Shown here piece after piece: positions 1 to 7,710 of a stretch of 64,000 bases of DNA. Within the stretch, counting starts at the first letter, position 1; each line of letters begins with the position of its first letter. Location: assembly GCF_020860705.1 (NCBI RefSeq), contig NZ_JAJBTT010000024.1, forward strand, positions 1-64,000. The letters run 5' to 3'. A program made the translations under genes and the position numbers. This stretch comes from Akkermansia sp. (GTDB taxonomy: Bacteria > Verrucomicrobiota > Verrucomicrobiia > Verrucomicrobiales > Akkermansiaceae). The notes under the pieces are model-generated. The model saw only the letters and a list, made by a program, of their open reading frames with translations. It searched no databases and was not told where the DNA came from.

Positions 1-274
1 GTTCTTTGGCTTGCGGCTCTGTTGACGGCTCATCCACCGATTTTGATGAAGAGCCGAAATATGCCGATCCATTGCCGGGAAGATGGTTCCTCCCTTCCCT
101 CTTTACCCCATGTTACTCTATTCTTTAATGATTTTTTCCGGTCTCCCGGATTGCCCACTGACAGGGATTTTATCTTTTCGCATTTCCTCCTTAACTACAT
201 GAAAATATCACGTTTAAAACAGGGCCATGAGCATATATGCTTCATTACTTTCTCCGATATTATAGAATCCCTCC

Positions 275-823
275 ATGCAGAACAGCAGTGCAGGATTTGA
301 ATGGCCGCAGGACTGGACCCCGGACATCCTCGCCACCTTGATGTTTGTGGTGCAGGACGGCCAGATTTTGTTGATCCGCAAGAAGAGGGGGATCGGAGCG
401 GGAAAGGTGAACGGCCCCGGAGGAAAGTTTGAGCCGGGGGAGACGGCTCTCCAATGCGTCCTGAGGGAAGTCCGGGAGGAACTCCAAATTGACGTGACGG
501 ACGCCCGGGAGATGGGCGTGCTGAATTTTTCCTTTGCCTGCGGCACCATTCCGGAAATCCGCTGCCATGTGTTCATGGCTTCCTCCTTCACGGGCACTCC
601 TTCGGAAACGCCGGAGGCGGAGCCATTCTGGTGCCCGGTGGACAGGATTCCCTACCATCAGATGTGGCAGGATGACCGGTACTGGCTTCCCGCCATGCTT
701 GACGGAAAACAGTTTGAGGCGTTTTTCACGTTTGAGGGGGACCGGATGCTGGAGTTTTTCCTGAAGACCGGAGATTGTTCCGGCGGGGAAAACCACTCTC
801 CTGCGACTACCCCTTCCCGCTAA
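275..823 (+). CDS. Nudix hydrolase (MutT-like, 8-oxo-dGTPase type)
   Basis: A 182-residue Nudix protein. The Nudix box begins at about residue 48 (GPGGKFEPGETALQ) and continues through REVREEL, giving the G-x5-E-x7-REVxEE pattern that binds the metal and the diphosphate. Family knowledge points to hydrolysis of a nucleoside diphosphate linked to another group; the size and overall layout resemble 8-oxo-dGTP diphosphatases, but the substrate is inferred. No signal peptide is visible, so it should be cytoplasmic. The ATG at 275 has no clear Shine-Dalgarno. The gene converges on the barrel-protein gene that follows on the other strand. The 274 bases before it hold only an open frame (22-300) that resembles no known protein. 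Confidence 0.88.
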   Translation: MQNSSAGFEWPQDWTPDILATLMFVVQDGQILLIRKKRGIGAGKVNGPGGKFEPGETALQCVLREVREELQIDVTDAREMGVLNFSFACGTIPEIRCHVFMASSFTGTPSETPEAEPFWCPVDRIPYHQMWQDDRYWLPAMLDGKQFEAFFTFEGDRMLEFFLKTGDCSGGENHSPATTPSR

Positions 824-881
824 GCCATCCGGGGGCAAGCCGCACGCTTTCCGCACGGCCTGTCCCTGGCGGCCTCAAGGT

Positions 882-2033
882 TCAGAAGGAGATGGAAAGG
901 CCCAGCGCCGCCTGGTGCTCCAGGAACGATTCCCGGAAATGCGCCTGATAGGAGGCGAACACGGAACACCTGTCATTGAAGGCTATTCTGGACAGCAGTT
1001 TGACCTTGAAAGACTGCCTTCCGGGAGAATAGCCCTTCCCCTTGTACCGGGATTCATAGTATTCATCCCCTTCCCACCAGCCGTCCCTGAACGTGTAATG
1101 GGGATCGTTCCGGCAGATGTCCGGACAGTAGCTCCCGGACAGGGCATTGATCCATACGGTGTTTCCGGAAAAACGGATGACATGTTCCAGCGTTACCCCC
1201 ATCGCCAGGGACAGGTTGTCAAACGTGCCCCGGTTGTCCCAGCGCCGGCTGTCGTCATCGTCATCCCAGTCGTCATCGTCCCACCAGAAATCCTCCCACC
1301 AGGAGGAACCGCCGGACCCACCCCTGCCGTCTTTTTTCACCTTGTTGGAGCCGTGCACATACGTTATTCCGGCAAAGGGAATAACGCTGAAGGAGCTCGT
1401 CACCTGGTAGCGCCAGGAGGCGGAAAGACCTATATTGAACGTTTCCGAGTCCCACTTGGAGGCATTCCCCCATTCATCGCTGTGATTGCATTTGTTCTCC
1501 ATGCTGCCGAAGGCGATGTTTGCGGAAAGAAGGAGGTTGGACCGCGGCCCCGTTTCCCGGAAACAGGCGCCGTACAGGTTGGCCATCCACGCAAACTGGC
1601 GGAACCGGTCTCCTTCAATGGGGCCGTCCGGATAGTCCGGCATCCCCTGGATGTTCTGATGCCCGAACAGCTGTCCGAACGACAGCCCCAGAAGGGCGCC
1701 TGATTTTTCTCCATAGGTGCCGTAGTCATACCCCAGCGCATACCCGGCTGCAGAGTAGTCAAAGGAAGGCTGGCTGTTCCGGACGCCGGCATCGCCAAAA
1801 CTGCCCAGGGCGCCCGCCCACAGGTTGGAAGCCCCCCTTTGCTGGAAACGGGAAATGTCTATCTGTGCGGAGGAGGCTTCCACCAGCGTCTGCACATAGG
1901 CGGCGGACGCCCACAGGGAGTTCAGCGTGGTTTCGGGACCGCTTTCCGGGAACTGGTTCCAGGATTCGGCGCGCACGGCAGGAAAGCATCCTGCCAGGGT
2001 CAGGCTCCATAAGGAAATACGGGATAAGTTCAT
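882..2033 (-). CDS. Outer-membrane autotransporter-type beta-barrel protein
   Basis: A protein of 383 residues when started at the ATG at 2033, which places a signal peptide at the N terminus (MNLSRISLWSLTLAGCF, cleavage near AVRA). An in-frame ATG at 2123 would add 30 non-signal residues and is less likely. The rest alternates Gly, aromatic and polar residues in beta-strand style, has the motif SxGYxLGYDYG, and ends ALGLSISF with a C-terminal Phe, as expected of an autotransporter-type barrel. There is almost no passenger region, so it is close to a barrel alone. One predicted loop (about 1250-1320) is extremely rich in Trp and Asp. Cargo and function are unknown. Confidence 0.8.
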   Translation of the reverse strand: MNLSRISLWSLTLAGCFPAVRAESWNQFPESGPETTLNSLWASAAYVQTLVEASSAQIDISRFQQRGASNLWAGALGSFGDAGVRNSQPSFDYSAAGYALGYDYGTYGEKSGALLGLSFGQLFGHQNIQGMPDYPDGPIEGDRFRQFAWMANLYGACFRETGPRSNLLLSANIAFGSMENKCNHSDEWGNASKWDSETFNIGLSASWRYQVTSSFSVIPFAGITYVHGSNKVKKDGRGGSGGSSWWEDFWWDDDDWDDDDDSRRWDNRGTFDNLSLAMGVTLEHVIRFSGNTVWINALSGSYCPDICRNDPHYTFRDGWWEGDEYYESRYKGKGYSPGRQSFKVKLLSRIAFNDRCSVFASYQAHFRESFLEHQAALGLSISF

Positions 2034-2425
2034 GATCGGGTATGATGGTTCAATGGCCGGAGGTAGGAACCGGCCCTCACTGTTCAAGCGCGTCAGGACG
2101 CCCGTTTTGTGTATCAAATGCATGTTTCTTCATCCGGAGGCCGTCCTTTCCCTTTTCTCAAGTTTGCTCCTGCGTTCCGGCCTCTCGGGGATTCTCCCGC
2201 CCTACCGTTTTTCTTTCAGGGAAGGCGCGCTTCCGGTCCTTGTTCATCCCTTTTACAGCGGGATGAAAAGATATTCTCCCCTCCCCGGGGCCGTCCGCTC
2301 CCACCCCTCAAGTTGTGTTCTTTAAGCTTTTCTTCACGGCACAATAATGATAGGTTGCGGGAGCAATCGTGTGATCCTTGATCGTTCACTTGCTGGCTAT
2401 TTCAATTCATATTCCATTATTCGAC
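2034..2425. other. Intergenic region between divergent genes
   Basis: This stretch of 392 bases separates the divergent barrel-protein and kbl genes and should carry both promoters. I could not pick a convincing -35/-10 pair on either strand; the best AT-rich candidate on the plus side lies around 2330-2425. Open frames crossing it resemble no known protein, and no RNA gene was recognised. Confidence 0.4.
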
Positions 2426-3625
2426 ATGTATACCCCCGAATTCAAAAAGATCCTCACTTCCACCCTGGACGGACTGCGCGCGGAAGGACTGTACAAGGAA
2501 GAACGCTTCATCGCTTCTCAGCAGTATTCCCAGGTGACGCTGAAGGACGGCCGTTCCGTCATCAACATGTGCGCCAATAATTACCTGGGCCTCGCCAATA
2601 ATCCGGAAGTGATGGAAGCCGCCAAGAAAGCCATTGACCAGTGGGGCTTCGGCATGGCTTCCGTGCGTTTCATCTGCGGCACCCAGACCCTGCACCGCCA
2701 GCTGGAGGAACGCCTTTCCCAGTTCCTCGGCACGGAAGATACGATTCTGTTCCCCTCCTGCTTTGACGCGAACGGCGGCTTGTTTGAAGGCCTTCTGACC
2801 GCGGACGACGCTATCATTTCCGATTCCCTGAACCACGCCTCCATCATTGACGGCGTGCGCCTCTGCAAGGCCAAGCGCTACCGCTACGCCAACAACGACA
2901 TGGCGGACCTGGAAGCCAAGCTCCAGGAAGCGGACGCCGCCGGCGCACGCGTGAAGCTGATTTCCACGGACGGCGTATTTTCCATGGACGGCATCATCGC
3001 CCAGCTGGACAAGATCCATGAACTGGCCGCCAAGTATAACGCCATCGTCCACTTTGACGACTGCCACGCCACAGGCTTCCTGGGCAGCCGCGGCCGCGGC
3101 ACGCATGAATACCGCGGCCTGTTCGGCAACATAGACATCACTACGGGCACCCTGGGCAAGGCCCTGGGCGGCGCTTCCGGCGGCTACGTTTCCGGCCCGA
3201 AGGAAGTCGTGGACGTCCTGCGCCAGAAGGCACGCCCGTACCTGTTCTCCAACAGCGTGGCCCCCGCCATCGTGGCCGCCTCCATCAAGGTGCTGGACCT
3301 GCTGGAACAGTCCACGGAAGCCCGCGACCGCGTGGAAGCCAATACCAAGTACTTCCGTGACGCCATGACCGGCGCCGGCTTCACCATCGGCGGCAAGGAC
3401 CACCCCATTTCCCCGGTTATGCTGGGAGACGCCAAGCTGTCCCAGGATTTCTCCGCCCAGCTGCTGGATGAAGGCGTGTACGCCGTCGGCTTCTTCTATC
3501 CCGTCGTTCCCAAGGGCCAGGCCCGCATCCGCACGCAGATCTCCGCCGCCCACACCCGTGAACAGCTGGACAAGGCGATTGAGGCTTTCTGCAAGGTAGG
3601 CAAGAACCTGGGAGTTATTTCCTGA
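2426..3625 (+). CDS. kbl: Glycine C-acetyltransferase (2-amino-3-ketobutyrate CoA ligase)
   Basis: A 399-residue PLP enzyme of the alpha-oxoamine synthase family. It converts 2-amino-3-ketobutyrate and CoA to glycine and acetyl-CoA, the second step of threonine breakdown, in the cytoplasm. It follows the Kbl pattern along its whole length: [12 protein letters not shown] near the N terminus, [42 protein letters not shown], and the PLP-lysine region [14 protein letters not shown]. The ATG at 2426 ([10 protein letters not shown]) is preferred over an in-frame start 48 bases upstream because it matches the usual N terminus. No threonine dehydrogenase gene (tdh) lies beside it, so the source of its substrate is not visible here. 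Confidence 0.96.
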   Translation: MYTPEFKKILTSTLDGLRAEGLYKEERFIASQQYSQVTLKDGRSVINMCANNYLGLANNPEVMEAAKKAIDQWGFGMASVRFICGTQTLHRQLEERLSQFLGTEDTILFPSCFDANGGLFEGLLTADDAIISDSLNHASIIDGVRLCKAKRYRYANNDMADLEAKLQEADAAGARVKLISTDGVFSMDGIIAQLDKIHELAAKYNAIVHFDDCHATGFLGSRGRGTHEYRGLFGNIDITTGTLGKALGGASGGYVSGPKEVVDVLRQKARPYLFSNSVAPAIVAASIKVLDLLEQSTEARDRVEANTKYFRDAMTGAGFTIGGKDHPISPVMLGDAKLSQDFSAQLLDEGVYAVGFFYPVVPKGQARIRTQISAAHTREQLDKAIEAFCKVGKNLGVIS

Positions 3626-3639
3626 TTCCCGCACCTTCC

Positions 3640-6279
3640 ATGACTTCGGACGCATCACCCATGCCCGGCGGCCATCTGCCGACGCTGCCCGTCAAGCGGG
3701 TGGTGCGTCCCACTCCTTCCATTCCGGACCATGAGGTCGTGCGCCAGATAGGCAGCGGCGCTTACGGGGAGGTCTGGCTGGCCAGGTCCCTGACCGGGGC
3801 GTGGCGCGCCGTTAAAATCGTCTGGAGGGAGGACTTTGAAGATGAACGCACGTTCAACCGGGAGTTTGAGGGCATCCTGCAATATGAACCCATCGCCCGC
3901 AACCATCCGGGGCTGGTCCACATCCTGCACGTAGGCCGCCATGACCAGGATTCCCCCTTTTACTATTACGTCATGGAGCTGGGCGACGATGCCCGCACCG
4001 GCGTTCACATCACGCCGGACGAGTATATTCCGCGCACGCTTCAGACGGACAAGAAGTTTTCCGGCAACAAGCCCCTGCCGCTGGATTACTGCCTGGAGGT
4101 AGGCAGCCAGCTGGCCCACGCCCTGCTGTACCTGCACAGCAAGAACCTGACGCACCGGGACATCAAGCCGGCGAACGTCATTTTCGTCAACGGCCGCCCC
4201 AAGCTGGCGGACATCGGCCTGGTGGCCCATCTGGACCAGCGCAGCTTCGTGGGGACGGAGGGGTTCATTCCCCCGGACGGCCCCGGCACCCGGCGGGCGG
4301 ACGTGTACGCGCTGGCCAAGGTGCTGTATGAGATCAGCACGGGCAAGGACCGCATGGATTTTCCCGAGCTCCCGGACGAGCTCCCGGAAGGCACCGTGCG
4401 CAAGAAGTGGCAGGCGTTCAACACCATCATCTGCCAGGCGGCGGAACCCCGCGTGGAGGAGTGCACCATAGATTCCGCGGAAGAGCTGGCGGAAAAGATT
4501 GACGCCCTCCGGGGCTATGAAGTGCCCTCCCGTTTCCGCATCCAAAAGAAAAAGAAGCGCCGCCAGCTCCGGCGCACCCTCCAACTGCTGGCCGCTGCCG
4601 TCGCCGGCGCCCTGACCGCCTACTGGGGGGCCCTGTGGCTCAACAACAGCCAGCATCCCCCGGAGGAACCAGCGGCGGACGTCCACGCAGAATCCCGCGC
4701 CTCCGCGCCGGAAGAAGAATCCCGGACCGGTTACGTGCTGGTGACCAGTTCCCCGGCGGGAGCTTCCGTCTACGATGCGGACGGCAATTACCTGGATGAA
4801 ACGCCCTACGGTCCCATTGAACTGCCCTCCGGCGCTTCCGTGGCCTACACCATTAAAAAATCAGGCTTTGCGGACAAGGAAGAGGCGGGAACCGTGAAAG
4901 GCGGCTCCACGCTGGCGCTGGGCGGTATGCTGAAAGAATACCATCCACCCACGGACAGCCAGCCGTGGAAGGATACGGAAGGCGTTACCTACATGCCCGC
5001 GGAAACGCGCCATGTGGCGCAAGGCCCCCTCACCGCGGCCCTGTTTAACAAATTCCTGAAGGAAGACCGCCAGCAGGGGAACTACCAGATGAAGCGGGAA
5101 CAGATGGAACCGGGCCACCCGGAGAAGGATGCGGCCCTGCTCACGCAGGACGGCATCACCGCCTACCTGGCGTGGCTGAACAAGAAATGCGAACGGGAGG
5201 GACTGCTGGGCAAGGAATTCTCCATCAACGCGGATCCCCTGCCGCAAACGTCCGGACGCACGGATGGTCACAGCGCGTACGTCCTGAACGTCACCCGCGT
5301 GTTCCAGGTTCCCATCACCGTCATCACCAATCCCCCCGGAGCCAGCGTGTTTTTCAATAACAGGCTGATCGGCCGCACCCCCATTGAAGAATACGTCAAC
5401 CAGGTGCCCTACGTAATTGAAATCAAACTGCCGGGACACGCCACCATGCGGCGCAGGGGGCTGGACCCGCAGGATTTATACCTTTCCCTCCAGCTGGAGC
5501 CGGACAAATCCGTGATCTTCGGCTCGCCCTGGACCAACAGCCTGGGCATGGATCTGGCGCCCGTGGGCGGCAACACCCTGGTGATGGCCCATGAAGTGCG
5601 CGTCAAGGATTTCCAGCAGTTCCTGAAAGCCACGGGGAGGAAAGCCCCGGCCAGGCCAGGCTTCCCCCAGGAGGAAAACCACCCGGTGGTCAATGTCAGC
5701 AGGCAGGATGCGCGCGCCTTTGCCAAGTGGCTCACCAACAAGGAACGGAGCCAGGGCCTGATTGACCAGCACGACTCCTACCGGCTGCCCAAGGACGAGG
5801 AATGGAGTTCATGGGTGCGCCTGACGGATGAAAAGGGGGACTCCCCTTATGAAAAGACGCTGCCCCATGAAAATTCCCGGGAAGTATTTCCCTGGGGGTT
5901 CTCCTGGCCGCCGCCGGATAAAACGGGCAACTTCGCGGACCAGTCCGCCCTGATTTACCTGCCTTCCTCCCGCGTCATTGTGGGGTATGAGGACGAACAG
6001 CCCTATACGGCCCCTGTCAAGACCTTTCCGCCCAACCACCTGGGCTTGTACGACCTGGAAGGGAACGTCATGGAATGGGTGGACGATTCCTATGGGGGGC
6101 CGGATTCCCTTCCCATCCGCAACTACGGCGTGGCCCGCGGCGGCAGTTACCTGTCCTTCCGCCCCAAGCAGCTCACCACCTCCATCCGCACCCCCCTGCC
6201 GGAAAGCACGCGGGATGACGCGCTGGGCTTCCGCCTCGTCCTCTCCTCCGACCGCCCCGCCATCCCCAAGGCTCCCTGA
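3640..6279 (+). CDS. Membrane Ser/Thr kinase with PEGA repeats and SUMF1-like domain
   Basis: An 879-residue protein. The N-terminal kinase domain (about 30-300) has the glycine loop GSGAYGEVW, a VAIK-like lysine (WRAVKIV) and the catalytic loop HRDIKPANV; the metal-binding DFG is DIG here. A basic stretch (KKKKRR) is followed by one transmembrane helix at about 311-331, so the kinase faces the cytoplasm and the rest the periplasm. Two PEGA modules follow (about 365-410 and 557-600; SSPAGASVYDADG and TNPPGASVFFNN), then a formylglycine-generating-enzyme-like domain from about 626 ending LGFRLVLSS. In such fusions that domain is often a binding rather than a catalytic module. It starts 14 bases after kbl and may be co-transcribed with it. 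Confidence 0.9.
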   Translation: MTSDASPMPGGHLPTLPVKRVVRPTPSIPDHEVVRQIGSGAYGEVWLARSLTGAWRAVKIVWREDFEDERTFNREFEGILQYEPIARNHPGLVHILHVGRHDQDSPFYYYVMELGDDARTGVHITPDEYIPRTLQTDKKFSGNKPLPLDYCLEVGSQLAHALLYLHSKNLTHRDIKPANVIFVNGRPKLADIGLVAHLDQRSFVGTEGFIPPDGPGTRRADVYALAKVLYEISTGKDRMDFPELPDELPEGTVRKKWQAFNTIICQAAEPRVEECTIDSAEELAEKIDALRGYEVPSRFRIQKKKKRRQLRRTLQLLAAAVAGALTAYWGALWLNNSQHPPEEPAADVHAESRASAPEEESRTGYVLVTSSPAGASVYDADGNYLDETPYGPIELPSGASVAYTIKKSGFADKEEAGTVKGGSTLALGGMLKEYHPPTDSQPWKDTEGVTYMPAETRHVAQGPLTAALFNKFLKEDRQQGNYQMKREQMEPGHPEKDAALLTQDGITAYLAWLNKKCEREGLLGKEFSINADPLPQTSGRTDGHSAYVLNVTRVFQVPITVITNPPGASVFFNNRLIGRTPIEEYVNQVPYVIEIKLPGHATMRRRGLDPQDLYLSLQLEPDKSVIFGSPWTNSLGMDLAPVGGNTLVMAHEVRVKDFQQFLKATGRKAPARPGFPQEENHPVVNVSRQDARAFAKWLTNKERSQGLIDQHDSYRLPKDEEWSSWVRLTDEKGDSPYEKTLPHENSREVFPWGFSWPPPDKTGNFADQSALIYLPSSRVIVGYEDEQPYTAPVKTFPPNHLGLYDLEGNVMEWVDDSYGGPDSLPIRNYGVARGGSYLSFRPKQLTTSIRTPLPESTRDDALGFRLVLSSDRPAIPKAP

Positions 6280-6454
6280 CACCGCAGGCCTGCGACCTCC
6301 GGAACAACGGCTTTCTCCTGTTCCCTCGCACTCTGCAACGGGCTACTCCCGAACGGGGAATAACCGCCGGGGCGTCCGGGCTGCCTTCTTCCTCCAGGAA
6401 AATGGTTGAAAGGGTCCTCCGTTATGCTACCTTTTCCCCGCACCCTTTTCCCGA

Positions 6455-7225
6455 ATGAAAATCATCGCCATCGCCAACCAGAAGGGGGGAGTGGGAAAAA
6501 CCACCACGGCCATCAACCTGGCCGCCGCCCTGGCCCAGCTGAAGAAGAAAATCCTTGTCATTGACCTGGACCCCCAGGCCAATGCCACCAGCGGACTGGG
6601 CATGGAAGGGAAAGACATGACCAGCCTGTATCCGGCCCTACTCGGCCAGCTTCCGGCGGAAGAGTGCATCCTGCCTTCCGGCAGAAAACGGCTGGACATC
6701 ATCCCCTCCACCATGGACCTGGCCGGCGTGGAAATAGAACTGGCCCGGTCCGGCAACCACCTGACCCGGCTCCGGGAAACGCTCGCCCCCCTGCGGGAGT
6801 CGGAAGCGTATGACTACTGCATCATGGACACGCCGCCTTCCCTGGGCGTCCTGATGACCTCCGCCCTGGCCGCCTGTGACGAAGTGCTGACGCCTCTTCA
6901 ATGCGAATGGTTCGGGCTGGAAGGGCTGGCTAAAATCCTGCACGTGACGGCCCAGATCTGCGCCAGCGGAGCCAACCCGCGCATCAGGCATGAAGGCGTG
7001 CTCATGACCATGTATGACGGCCGCACCAATCTTTCCCGCCAGGTCATTGACCAGGTGGAGCAGCACCTGCCCCAGATGCTGTACAAGACTGTCATCCCCC
7101 GCTCCATCCGGCTGGGGGAAGCGCCCAGCTTCGGCCACACCATCTTTGAACACGATCCTTCCGGCACGGCGGCGGACGCCTACCTGAAAGCCGCACGGGA
7201 ATTCATCAGGCGCCACAAGTCCTGA
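6455..7225 (+). CDS. ParA/Soj-family ATPase
   Basis: A 256-residue ParA-type P-loop ATPase. It starts [20 protein letters not shown], a deviant Walker A with the signature lysine, followed by [22 protein letters not shown] (Walker B region) and [15 protein letters not shown]. These match chromosomal Soj/ParA proteins, which form ATP-dependent dimers on DNA and position chromosomes or cell-surface machines. No parB or parS site is adjacent. The gene sits alone between two membrane-kinase genes, so a role tied to that block is possible. It could be the chromosomal ParA or an orphan; the sequence does not decide. Confidence 0.92.
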   Translation: MKIIAIANQKGGVGKTTTAINLAAALAQLKKKILVIDLDPQANATSGLGMEGKDMTSLYPALLGQLPAEECILPSGRKRLDIIPSTMDLAGVEIELARSGNHLTRLRETLAPLRESEAYDYCIMDTPPSLGVLMTSALAACDEVLTPLQCEWFGLEGLAKILHVTAQICASGANPRIRHEGVLMTMYDGRTNLSRQVIDQVEQHLPQMLYKTVIPRSIRLGEAPSFGHTIFEHDPSGTAADAYLKAAREFIRRHKS

Positions 7226-7710
7226 TTCCCGCCCCCGTCACAGGGAAAAGGAGAGCCGCACCTGGAAAACGGCAACAACGGGAGCCTTCAGTCCCAGGGA
7301 GAGAACGTGAAGAATAGACAGGGCTTTAAAATGCGGCTGTCTTGATCCCGGCCCTTTTCCCATGAAGCCGCCTTCCTCATTCCTGGCACGCTTCACTTCC
7401 ACGTCCATCTTTTCTCCTTCCTCCACGGCTTGCCCCCTCCTTCTTCCGGCAACCTTCTCCGAGTGTTGCCCCGTTTTTCCGCCTCCCTTTTTGCCTGGTT
7501 TTCCCGGCCGGTCTAACCGGCCGCTTCCAACGGCATCTTTCGTGCCGCTGGCCATGGCAGGGAGGTTTTTCTCTCCTTGTACTCCGCTTTTTTGTCCAAA
7601 ATAGGATCAACACTTCCCGGAACGGACGCGAAGGAAAACAGGCATTCACCTTGACTTGCAGCACCCGGCATATAAGAATGCCACCAGCTCCGCTTCAGGA
7701 ATTTTCCCTC
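7226..7710 (+). other. Intergenic region with candidate kinase promoter
   Basis: About 485 bases without a convincing gene. Open frames on both strands are Pro/Ser/Arg-rich and match nothing known. A perfect 7-bp inverted repeat lies at 7505-7523 (CGGCCGG / CCGGCCG) without a T-run. Near the right end, TTGACT (7651-7656) and TATAAG (7671-7676) look like a promoter with short spacing. A promoter there would fit the kinase start at 7711 rather than the upstream in-frame ATG at 7651. Confidence 0.4.

Noticed and set aside
22-300. 92-codon open frame before the Nudix gene
   Set aside because: Composition is not protein-like, it overlaps the Nudix start and resembles nothing known.
7238-7555. 105-codon minus-strand frame between parA and the second kinase
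   Set aside because: Gly/Lys/Arg-rich chance frame in GC-rich DNA, no start signals or family resemblance.
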